This document shows, piece after piece, positions 1 to 7,594 of a stretch of DNA of 12,391 nt (the stretch's first letter is position 1; each line of letters begins with the position of its first letter). Below the pieces are notes generated by a model, which was not told the DNA's origin, did no database searches, and worked only from the letters and a program-made list of their open reading frames with translations. The DNA lies in contig LGRX02009797.1 of assembly GCA_001247695.2 (NCBI GenBank), positions 1-12,391 of the forward strand, in the 5' to 3' direction. The position numbers were made by a program, and so were the translations under genes. The DNA is from Cymbomonas tetramitiformis. Its lineage: Eukaryota; Chlorophyta; Pyramimonadophyceae; Pyramimonadales; Pyramimonadaceae.

Positions 1-79
1 GGCGGCGGGAGTGTCACTGCTTTCTGTATGGCAAGAAGCTCGGCTCTGTTCACCTCTTGGTCCTCACCTTCCCATCTAA

Positions 80-3000
80 TCATGTGGGCCTCCCCTTCTC
101 CGGACCTGGGGTCCCATACCGCAGCTCCTGAGGCCCATTCTTTGCCTCCTTCCTCTGTTTCAATTTCTCTCTTGCTGCCGTCTGTGTATAGGTACGAGGT
201 CGCTTCGTGTGCCCTTTGAGGGGGGGGTATGTCAGTTGGGCTGGTGTGTCACTCGGGGGTAGGTTCCTGGGGTCCTCTGTCCGGTCTCTCGTTAGTTCCC
301 ATCTTCTCCCTTGGACCCCCGGCTCGTGCTCGGGCCAGAAGTCGGCGGGGTATCTGACAATTTTTGACCTCGCCACTTTGTCCCATAGCATTTGGGCGTC
401 AGTCTGTCTTCTGAGTCTGGTGTGCGAGGTGTTCGCTTCTATCACCTGTTGCACTGTGGGGGGGTGTATGTCCCATTTTCCTCCCCTGCTACCGGGGAGG
501 AGTTCCCATTTGGCTGGTCCGTCCTCCACATGGAGGTGGCCGTCCTCCCACCAGGTTTCAATTTCTGTCTGTACGTTGAAGCACTGGGGGCAGAGGTCGT
601 TCCTTATGTGCGGCCCTGTGTTGCACATTCTTCCCATTTCATCCGTCATGTCCTTTGTTTTAATCACCGGGAGTTCATATCTCTGCCATGGTCTTGTGTC
701 CACAACGCAGTCGGTGCCGAGGGCGTATCTTCCTTGGTTTGGTTCGTGCTTGTCATGCTGGTTCGCCTCCCTTGCCGGCTGTTTGGCGGTTGTGGTCGTG
801 CGGACCTTGCTCTGTGGGCAAGTTGTGAGTGCTTTTCTTATGCAATCCGCAGCAGCGTCTGGGTCCCCGCAGTGGGCCTGCCACCCCGCTTTATTGGCAA
901 CAATCAGTACCCTGAGGTTCCAGTTGCACTGCTTCGCTTGCTGGTGTGTGGCACCCATCCAGTGGTCAGGGGGCAGGAATGTGAATTTGCCTTGCGGTAT
1001 TTCAAGCAGTTCGTGCACTAGGTGCCCTGCATGTGCGTTATATAGTTTCCTATAGGGGGTTTTTTCATACGTCGGGTATATTCCGACCCCGAATACCGGG
1101 TCCTGTGTGGTGGTGGCTGCAATGGCAAAGTCCAGTGCCTTCTTGAGGTCCTGTGGCGTGTATTCTGGGTTGAACTGGTAGGCCCCCAGTTTCATCCAGT
1201 TTGCAGTCCAGGCTGAGCCTCTGGCCCCGAACACCTTGTCTCTGTCATACTTGGCGTAGTAATTCGTGGTGTTGTGGTGGACATTGAGGGGTGAGGCAAA
1301 TAGTTCAGTGTTGAGTCCGAATGCCTGTTGTAGTGCCCTTTGCATCTGGGCGGGGAATGTCCAGTGGTTTTGTAGGTTCTTTTTCCTTTCCTCCTTTTCT
1401 TCTTTGCTTGAGTATCTAATAAGTAGGTGTCCCACCTCTTCCTCGAATGTGGAGACTTGTATTTTATGGTCCTCCCACATCTCAGTGCGTAGCGTGCGTT
1501 GGTGTGGGGTTTGGTGGTGTGTGGTACCTACTGCTTGGGTGTACCTTTCATGTAGCCTGAGAAGCTTCTCTTTTGTGAGGGTGCCTATGTACTTCCCGTT
1601 CCTGTGGTAGCTGTGAGCGAGGTCCCCTTCCATCCGCAGTTGGCAATGGTGTTCTCTGTTGTCCGCAATGTCCTGCTCCGGGTTGGTTTCCGTCGGGTCC
1701 AGGGTGAGGTTTCCTGCATGTAGTGTGGGCCAGGCCTGTCCCAGGTGAGGCCTTCCGGCCAGTATCTCCCTGAGACCTCTGGGGTGGGTCACTTGGGAGC
1801 CCCTGGCTCGTAGCCTTCTTGTCAGGGTTGGGAAGGTGGTCGCACTTTGGCCCCTTCGCTTTGCAAGTTTCAAGAAGTCGGTTATGGTTTCTCTTGTACT
1901 CCACGAGTAGGAGTCTTCCCCTGTTGGGTGCCTCCACTGGGTTCTGTACTGTGTCACTTGGGAGTGCGGGTCCGTTGGGTCAATGAGTAGGGTCCTTATT
2001 GCCAAAATTTCTTTCGGCTTGTCTATCGTTTGGCCCTTCTCAAAGCTATCTGCCTCCATTTTTTCCGCCATGGGGTCTACCTCATCTATCCATTTAGTTT
2101 GTAGGTCTGCGTGGAGGTCTTGTGGGACCTCCTGTTCTTCCCCCCACGTTTGACCGGTGGTTTCTGTCTCGTTAATTCTTGTAAGTGGGTGCAGGGAGAG
2201 TTGCCTATGAATTTCTTCTCTGGGGACCAGTTTCGCCTCCCATTCCGTCATTTTAGCCCGTAGTTGTTCCGGGTTGAGGCGCGGGAGGTTGGTTCGCATT
2301 GTGTGGGGGTCCAACGGCCCCTCACTGGGCATGCTCCTGTATTGTTGCTTCAGTCGTCGGTTTGTGAGGCTGTCATAGAAGTCCCCTGGCTTCGCTATGT
2401 TCCTCGGCTGGGCTTCGCAAAGGTATGGGTATAGGTGTGCCAGGCCTTTTGCTATGGCACTGCGGTCTGCGCTGAGGGTTGCATCTTTGCATTGTTCCCT
2501 GACATTCACCTGACTAATCGCGTGTTGGCCATCTCTGGTGGTAAGGAAGGCCAGGTCCGGGAAATGCGTGAATAGTTTGAGGCACGTCGTGAAATTTATC
2601 GCAGTCGGCGTGTCCTTGGGTATTGTGAGCTTGGCGGTTTGGTCTGTGCACATCGCTTGCCAGTCCGGAGGCGCCGGCAGGTCTCCATCCATCATTTTGC
2701 CAGCTTTTGTTTTTCTCGTGGTTCCTTCCATCTCTTTGTCAGACTTCCTTCTGGTCGCCCCTTTTAGTTGCTCCATTATCTTCGGTACTGGGGTCTGGAG
2801 TTGTTTGAGCATCCCTTCTGTTCCTTGGGGCGTAATGTTGTATCTTAGAAGGGCATTGAGTTTTCTTAGTGTGTTGTGTTTTGTCTGGTGCCCCCCCCAG
2901 AGTTTGTCAAGGTCTGTGCAATTCTTGCGTGTGGTGCAGTGGTATTCTATCAGTCCTCTGGTGGACCTGCTGACGTGGGACATTCTGAGTCTTGACTTCA

Positions 3001-5035
3001 GGTTTATTTGCCTCCACACTGGGCCCCGTACAGCTCCTCTGTCCTCCTCGCTGTGCATGGCTTCCAGCAGTCCGCTCCAAATTGCCTGGGCGTAGACTGC
3101 CTGGAGTGGCACCATGCCCAATCCGAACCTTTCCTTTTCCTGTGTGGTGAAAATGTTCGGTGTTCCGTTTCGGGGCAGGCCTTGTATGTTCTTTGTGGCC
3201 CCACCTATTACCTTGTCAAAGTCGTCTATTTCACCCGCGGTGTAGAGGCCTAAGTGTAGTCCATACCTGAACTTTCCCAGTATTGCAGAGTGGAGGGAGT
3301 ACTCTTTTTGGTCTGGCGTCAGCGGCGAGCGCAGTAGTGCTTGTATCCTGTGGTTCATTTCTTCCCTGGCAGCTTCCTTCTCCTTGTCCCATCTGCCTGT
3401 GAATGCTAGTAGTACTCCTAGGTACTTGTATGTGTCGTCCGGTTTGAGTATTTTGAAGTGGCTCAGCTTACCATCCACCCCCACCGTTTTGAGGTCCTTA
3501 TGGAGCTGTTCAGGTATGGAGACCCCATTTTTTATGCCGGTTATGGCTGACTTGGTAAGGTTAACTTTGAGTTCACTCCATCGTGAGAATGCCTCAAGCT
3601 TGTGTAGCTGGGCTCGCATGTGGAAAATCGTGGGGCATAGTATGAGCAGGTCGTCGACGAACGCCCCTGCTGTCGTCCTGAGGGGGCCCAGTCTTTCCTG
3701 CTCGGCTGCGTGTTTGTGTTGGTACCCGTGCTCCCCCACCTCCAGCCATCTTAACAGCGGTTCCTGGTATATTATGAAGAGGAGGGGGCTCATACTGTCT
3801 CCTTGGAGGAGACCTCTTTGTACCTGGACCATTTCGTGAGAGGTTTCCCCTCCTACTCTGGCGTACATTGACATGGTGTCATGACTTTGTGTACCTAGGA
3901 CATCTCGCACAACTTGTGTAAGTTCCTCAGGTATTCCAAGGTACTGCATTGTATGTAGTAGTTTGTTGTGGTCTACTGAGCCATATGCATTTTCAAAGTC
4001 TACATACAGGCCGTGCAGTTCCCGTCCGGAGACATTTGCGTCCTCTATTGCGTTGGTCACTCTCGTGAGTTGTCTGAGTGTGTTTCTTTTCTCTCTGGAG
4101 CCTTCCTGTGCCTGGGCTAGTATCCCCTGTGTTTCGCAGAACGTGGAGAGCATGCTTGCTATTTGCGAGGTGTATAGTTTGAATACTCCCTCCAGTAGGG
4201 CTATGGGCCTATAGTTTTGCTGTAGGGTGACATCTCCTTTCTTGTGGTGGAAACAGAATGTCCCTCTCTTCCAGGTGAGGGGGACGTGTTTGCTGTTCCA
4301 CATCTCCAGCATGAGCGCATGCAAGGCATCGTGGAAGTCCTCTGGCATGTACTTGAGAATTTCGTTAGGGGTTCTGGTGGGGCCTGGTGCCTTGTTGTTG
4401 TTTAGGGTGTGTACTGCCTTGCTGTAGCCCTGTCTACTTATCGTGAGGACCATTCCCTTGGGGTCCGGTCTTGGTGCCTTTATGAGTCGCTCCTTGTGGG
4501 CTGGGTCTTCCCATGGTGGGGGTGCTAGGTCGGGTAGACTACGGTGTTCCATCCTATATGGTGCCGAGTGGGCCATGTGGTCCACTAGTGCGTTCGCAAT
4601 GTTCTTGTGGCCTACAGCTAGGTTGCCCTCCCTGTCCTGTAAGGCCTGTATATTCGCCGTGGGGGCATGGCCTGTTTCTTGGGCCTTGGCATAAATCCTT
4701 TTGTGGTATCGTTTCTGGTTGTTCCAGTATTCTCTTACTGTTTTGTCATTATGCCTTTGTTTGGCTCGCTTCCAGTGCTGTTTGACCACTTTGTGGGCAG
4801 CCGACCTTTCTTTTTTGGCCTCCTCGGTGAGCCAGGAGACCCATTCCTTTGTGTCTGCATTGTCCCTGTTTGTCGGGCCTTTTGTTTCTCCTTCCTTCAG
4901 GTGGCGGAGAGTTGCGTGTTCCGTGTGTGGGTTTCGTAGTTGTCGTTTGGTTTTTTTGTGCATCCGCATTTTGAGTATCGCGGCATCTCTTTCTTTTCTG
5001 TCCTTTTTGCCCATTAGCACGGTCCGTTGCCCCAT
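80..5035 (-). CDS. LINE ORF2-type protein: reverse transcriptase with C-terminal PCIF1-like methyltransferase region
   Basis: This is a 1651-residue uninterrupted frame. Residues 1-150 are basic and helical, typical of the linker before a LINE RT. RT motifs are clear: NKAPGP at 214-219, FCFHHKKGD at 260-268 with NYRPIALL at 274-281, YVDFENAYGSVDH at 344-356 (catalytic D346), QRGLLQGDSMSPLLF at 406-420, FVDD at 459-462 (catalytic D461 and D462, a variant of the usual FADD), and YKYLG at 536-540. Residues 560-1215 are unassigned. Residues 1219-1400 resemble PCIF1: FASPLN at 1246-1251, FGARGSAW at 1269-1276, NPEY at 1289-1292. A possible zinc site C-x4-H-x5-C-x2-C lies at 1471-1485. No RNase H or RPD-type endonuclease is recognised. 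An in-frame TAA at 5056-5054 precedes the ATG, so translation starts at 5035 or enters from the upstream frame by a +1 shift. The TGA is at 82-80. Confidence 0.9.
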   Translation of the reverse strand: MGQRTVLMGKKDRKERDAAILKMRMHKKTKRQLRNPHTEHATLRHLKEGETKGPTNRDNADTKEWVSWLTEEAKKERSAAHKVVKQHWKRAKQRHNDKTVREYWNNQKRYHKRIYAKAQETGHAPTANIQALQDREGNLAVGHKNIANALVDHMAHSAPYRMEHRSLPDLAPPPWEDPAHKERLIKAPRPDPKGMVLTISRQGYSKAVHTLNNNKAPGPTRTPNEILKYMPEDFHDALHALMLEMWNSKHVPLTWKRGTFCFHHKKGDVTLQQNYRPIALLEGVFKLYTSQIASMLSTFCETQGILAQAQEGSREKRNTLRQLTRVTNAIEDANVSGRELHGLYVDFENAYGSVDHNKLLHTMQYLGIPEELTQVVRDVLGTQSHDTMSMYARVGGETSHEMVQVQRGLLQGDSMSPLLFIIYQEPLLRWLEVGEHGYQHKHAAEQERLGPLRTTAGAFVDDLLILCPTIFHMRAQLHKLEAFSRWSELKVNLTKSAITGIKNGVSIPEQLHKDLKTVGVDGKLSHFKILKPDDTYKYLGVLLAFTGRWDKEKEAAREEMNHRIQALLRSPLTPDQKEYSLHSAILGKFRYGLHLGLYTAGEIDDFDKVIGGATKNIQGLPRNGTPNIFTTQEKERFGLGMVPLQAVYAQAIWSGLLEAMHSEEDRGAVRGPVWRQINLKSRLRMSHVSRSTRGLIEYHCTTRKNCTDLDKLWGGHQTKHNTLRKLNALLRYNITPQGTEGMLKQLQTPVPKIMEQLKGATRRKSDKEMEGTTRKTKAGKMMDGDLPAPPDWQAMCTDQTAKLTIPKDTPTAINFTTCLKLFTHFPDLAFLTTRDGQHAISQVNVREQCKDATLSADRSAIAKGLAHLYPYLCEAQPRNIAKPGDFYDSLTNRRLKQQYRSMPSEGPLDPHTMRTNLPRLNPEQLRAKMTEWEAKLVPREEIHRQLSLHPLTRINETETTGQTWGEEQEVPQDLHADLQTKWIDEVDPMAEKMEADSFEKGQTIDKPKEILAIRTLLIDPTDPHSQVTQYRTQWRHPTGEDSYSWSTRETITDFLKLAKRRGQSATTFPTLTRRLRARGSQVTHPRGLREILAGRPHLGQAWPTLHAGNLTLDPTETNPEQDIADNREHHCQLRMEGDLAHSYHRNGKYIGTLTKEKLLRLHERYTQAVGTTHHQTPHQRTLRTEMWEDHKIQVSTFEEEVGHLLIRYSSKEEKEERKKNLQNHWTFPAQMQRALQQAFGLNTELFASPLNVHHNTTNYYAKYDRDKVFGARGSAWTANWMKLGAYQFNPEYTPQDLKKALDFAIAATTTQDPVFGVGIYPTYEKTPYRKLYNAHAGHLVHELLEIPQGKFTFLPPDHWMGATHQQAKQCNWNLRVLIVANKAGWQAHCGDPDAAADCIRKALTTCPQSKVRTTTTAKQPAREANQHDKHEPNQGRYALGTDCVVDTRPWQRYELPVIKTKDMTDEMGRMCNTGPHIRNDLCPQCFNVQTEIETWWEDGHLHVEDGPAKWELLPGSRGGKWDIHPPTVQQVIEANTSHTRLRRQTDAQMLWDKVARSKIVRYPADFWPEHEPGVQGRRWELTRDRTEDPRNLPPSDTPAQLTYPPLKGHTKRPRTYTQTAAREKLKQRKEAKNGPQELRYGTPGPEKGRPT
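836..1381 (-). other. PCIF1-like N6-adenosine methyltransferase domain (within the RT protein)
   Basis: Codons for residues 1219-1400 of the RT frame. PCIF1 (CAPAM) methylates N6 of the cap-adjacent 2'-O-methyladenosine of mRNA in the nucleus. Its core has the blocks FASPLN, then a Tyr/Phe-rich stretch, FGxRG, and the catalytic NPPF. The same blocks occur here in the same order and with similar short spacing: FASPLN at 1246-1251, an NYYAKYDRD stretch, FGARG at 1269-1273, and NPEY at 1289-1292. They are followed by two hydrophobic strands, VFGVGIYP (1314-1321) and RVLIVANKAG (1375-1384), as expected of a Rossmann-fold methyltransferase. The third catalytic-motif position is Glu instead of Pro, so activity is uncertain. 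No N-terminal WW domain is seen. Assignment is by motif reading from memory, not by a profile search. Confidence 0.6.
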
Positions 5036-5053
5036 GGGTGGAGGTTCTCCCAG
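4749..5053 (-). other. Overlap of the endonuclease and RT frames; +1 frame change
   Basis: The RT frame opens at 5053, directly after an in-frame TAA at 5056-5054, and lies +1 relative to the endonuclease frame, which runs on to a stop at 4749. The peptide in the RT frame from 5035 downward is basic, helical and typical of LINE pre-RT linkers. The other frame turns low-complexity at about the same place. Expression of RT therefore needs a +1 shift near 5053-5035, reinitiation at the ATG at 5035, or an ancestral one-base indel or sequencing error. No classical Ty1-like shift heptamer is obvious. Confidence 0.7.
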
Positions 5054-7394
5054 TTATCATCGTTGGTAGTTCTTCGTCCTTCAGCGCACAATTGTTTGCT
5101 CTGTTGAGTATACTCAGCACTGCCTTTCCTGCTCTGTCTATGGTGGCATGTGCCACCTGCCTGTTGCCTTCTTCCCTACATCGGGCGGCTATCTCTGTCA
5201 TGTCTTTCAGCTTAGCAGTCCTGGCATAGTCGTGTGTTCTGAGGAGGACGCTTTGGAGGGTATCTCTGTGGGCTTTGCTCAGGGGTGTGTTCAATTTTAC
5301 TTGCCCTGGGTGGGGGTCCTGGTCCACGTATGGTTCATGGGTGTCTATGCTGTCCAGCCGAAGGGTCGTGAGGCTTACCATCTCATGGTCACTCGTGTGG
5401 TGTTGAGTGAGGTGTGCAGTGCTTCCCCTCTCGTATTGGGCCTGTTTGTCCTTCGGTGCTAGCCATCTGTCAATGTTTCTGTTTTCTGCCCAGTTCAGCG
5501 TGGTGTTAGTCGTCGGTCCTACATTATGGAGGTTCAACTCTTCCGCGAGCTTCTGCCATTGTCTGTCGGTTTTCGTTACCCTCTTTCCCGTGCTGGTGTT
5601 GCTTGCATTGAGGTCTCCTCCGACAATGACATGCTCGTTCGGTTTTTCCGCTGTTCTTCGGAACAGGTTGGCTGTGTACTTTAGTATTTTGTCTCTGGTT
5701 TTCCCCTCCTCCGCTCCCGGTGGGTTGTATATGCCTAGCACATGGTACATTACTTCCCCCGGCAGGTGTAACACCACATGGAGCAGGTACCCCTCCAGGT
5801 GCCTCGCTGGGACAACATGGTGGTTGTGAGCGTGGCCGTAGGGGCTGCTAAGTAGTATGGCTACTCCTCCTTTCACTGGCTGCTCTGCAGTATTGTCTGC
5901 TTCTTTCGTCTCTGTTTTGGTGCCTATTGCAGTGTACTGCAGGTCTCTGAATTTCTTCATCACACTGTCGTGTGCATGCTTCACTTCCGTGAGCACTATC
6001 ACTTGCAGACCCAGTTGGTTCTGGTGTCTTTTCCTGACTGCCTCTGCTAGGTCGAGGCAGGCGTCACTTTGTCCCGCTATGTTCCATGTGAGCATGTGTA
6101 GGCGGTCCTCCCCTATTTCCCCCTTTTTTGGTTCTGTGAGGGGGGGCTGGTGTATTCGGGGGTCTTGGTTTGTTTCCGGTGCCTCCTGTAGCGCGTCTTC
6201 GAACTTCTCCCATTGTGCAGTGGGTTCATCGCTTGTCTCTTCCCCCCCCTCGTCCGAGTGGGTTTCCATCGTTCCCTGCTCTCCGAGCGTTTGTTCATTG
6301 TCCCTTGTCCGGTTCGTGGGGGTCAGTCTATGGAGCCATTTCCATAGCCCCTGTTGCTTTGTGTGTTCTCTGTGCCCCCCCTCCTGTGTTCGTGGCGGTT
6401 GTGCCTCGGTTTGCGGGTTTGGGTTCGGGTCATCAGTGGGTTCCCTGGCCCCTGTCATCTGCTGACTGTCCCCTGGCGTTTGCTTTTGTCCCTTGGCGGC
6501 AGTTATTCTTTTCTTCACTAGGTGTTGTATCGACTTCCTGTAGGCATCAGCCGCTGCTCTGTTGGTGGCTCCCCATTTGCTGACCGCCTCATTGAAGTGG
6601 GTGGGCCAGTGTCCCTCTGGGCATGTTTCCTGGAAGTGCATCCATGCTTTGGTGGCCATCAGGGCCCATACCCCACAGCTGTAGTGGTCTTGTGCGCTTT
6701 GGTTGCCCACGTTCATTAGTTCCACTGTTACGTGTCTGCTCAGTTTCCTCGTGAGGTGCTCCGCCCAATTGGTCATTTCTGTTGTAAGCCTCTTTGTGTT
6801 ACGTAGGGTTGCTTTAGTTTTGCCATTCAAGGAGTCATATATCCAGAGCTTAAGCTTATCGTTTGCTTTGTCTGGTCCCGCCAGCACTACCCTCCAGTGC
6901 TTGCCATCGCATACCGGTATGCAGAAGCTCTGGAGGTTCCCGAGTAGTTGTAGTGCTTTCGTAGTGTGTGGCTCTTTGGTGTTCCCTGGTTTCAGTGTTT
7001 CCCTCATTGAGGCTACCACCAGTGGGGGCATTGGGTCATTCTCATACAGTGTGTGGGCATGTTGCATTTGGAACATGTTCAGTCGGCCCTTTCTTTCGAA
7101 CAGCCCTTTTGAGGTGGTGTTGTGTGGGTGCATTCCCGTGTGGTCCTGGCTTCCCCCACCTGTCATGCTCTGCTTGCAGCGGCTGGCTCTGTGCCTCATT
7201 CTTTGCTCAACTCCCCTCATCAGCAACTTGCTCTTAGTTGGGGTGCCCTCTGGTATTGCAGTTACCGCATATTCGGGTTTTCTTGTTCTAATGAGCATGG
7301 GTTTACTATTTCGGTAAATTATTCTGAGCAGTTTCTGGCCGGGAGGTAGTTGTGCCCTCCCTTTCGTTGCATTTCTCGCCTTGGTCCACTTCAA
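4749..7394 (-). CDS. LINE protein segment: Ulp1-like (C48) cysteine protease plus APE-type endonuclease, 5' part cut off by a TIR insertion
   Basis: An 881-codon frame, of which only 7391 downward is original; the codon at 7394-7392 (TTG) is inside the inserted transposon and is not a real start. The protease lies at residues 120-290: catalytic H166 (GKHW), D187 (IYDSLNG), an oxyanion Gln probably at 235, and C240 in SCGVW. These are the hallmarks of Ulp1/SENP-type C48 peptidases. Residues 295-425 are polar and probably disordered. The endonuclease spans residues 430-680: WNIAG (N438), LTEVKH (E470), YNPPG (556-560), GGDLN (D594, N596), IDRWL (641-645) and SDH (668-670), so all metal-binding and catalytic positions of the exonuclease-endonuclease-phosphatase fold are present. 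The nuclease would nick target DNA to prime reverse transcription. Coding quality drops after about residue 775, where the RT frame takes over, so the last 100 residues are probably not translated. Confidence 0.88.
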   Translation of the reverse strand: MKWTKARNATKGRAQLPPGQKLLRIIYRNSKPMLIRTRKPEYAVTAIPEGTPTKSKLLMRGVEQRMRHRASRCKQSMTGGGSQDHTGMHPHNTTSKGLFERKGRLNMFQMQHAHTLYENDPMPPLVVASMRETLKPGNTKEPHTTKALQLLGNLQSFCIPVCDGKHWRVVLAGPDKANDKLKLWIYDSLNGKTKATLRNTKRLTTEMTNWAEHLTRKLSRHVTVELMNVGNQSAQDHYSCGVWALMATKAWMHFQETCPEGHWPTHFNEAVSKWGATNRAAADAYRKSIQHLVKKRITAAKGQKQTPGDSQQMTGAREPTDDPNPNPQTEAQPPRTQEGGHREHTKQQGLWKWLHRLTPTNRTRDNEQTLGEQGTMETHSDEGGEETSDEPTAQWEKFEDALQEAPETNQDPRIHQPPLTEPKKGEIGEDRLHMLTWNIAGQSDACLDLAEAVRKRHQNQLGLQVIVLTEVKHAHDSVMKKFRDLQYTAIGTKTETKEADNTAEQPVKGGVAILLSSPYGHAHNHHVVPARHLEGYLLHVVLHLPGEVMYHVLGIYNPPGAEEGKTRDKILKYTANLFRRTAEKPNEHVIVGGDLNASNTSTGKRVTKTDRQWQKLAEELNLHNVGPTTNTTLNWAENRNIDRWLAPKDKQAQYERGSTAHLTQHHTSDHEMVSLTTLRLDSIDTHEPYVDQDPHPGQVKLNTPLSKAHRDTLQSVLLRTHDYARTAKLKDMTEIAARCREEGNRQVAHATIDRAGKAVLSILNRANNCALKDEELPTMITGRTSTHGATDRANGQKGQKRKRCRDTQNADAQKNQTTTTKPTHGTRNSPPPEGRRNKRPDKQGQCRHKGMGLLAHRGGQKRKVGCPQSGQTALEASQTKA

Positions 7395-7432
7395 GGTATG
7401 GCTTACGCGAGGTCGACTTTACACAAAACTTC
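7392..7432 (+). repeat. Left terminal inverted repeat (41 bp)
   Basis: Exact reverse complement of 7613-7653. It carries the stop codon (minus strand, 7421-7419) that closes the protease frame upstream of 7394. Confidence 0.95.
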
Positions 7433-7594
7433 GGGAAATATTTTTATTCGATAAACATGTCGCTTAAACCAATCTAAACATATTGCGCGCTCTGGGTATG
7501 CAATTGACCCAGGCATTGAAAAGTTATGGCCGATACCGCTCGGTTACCTCCCATACTTAACCATACTTAAGAGCACACTTCAATCGCATTTATC

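Noticed and set aside
580..622. Restriction-like endonuclease after the C-terminal Cys/His cluster
   Set aside because: No RPD/KPD-type motif with the following acidic residues is visible in the last 170 residues.
207..1055. 282-codon plus-strand open frame
   Set aside because: Antisense to the methyltransferase-bearing part of the RT frame. It has no domain, and its composition is the mirror of the minus-strand coding.
5857..6465. 202-codon plus-strand open frame, Ser/Cys/Val-rich
   Set aside because: Shadow of the protease-endonuclease frame; the opposite frame has clear catalytic motifs.
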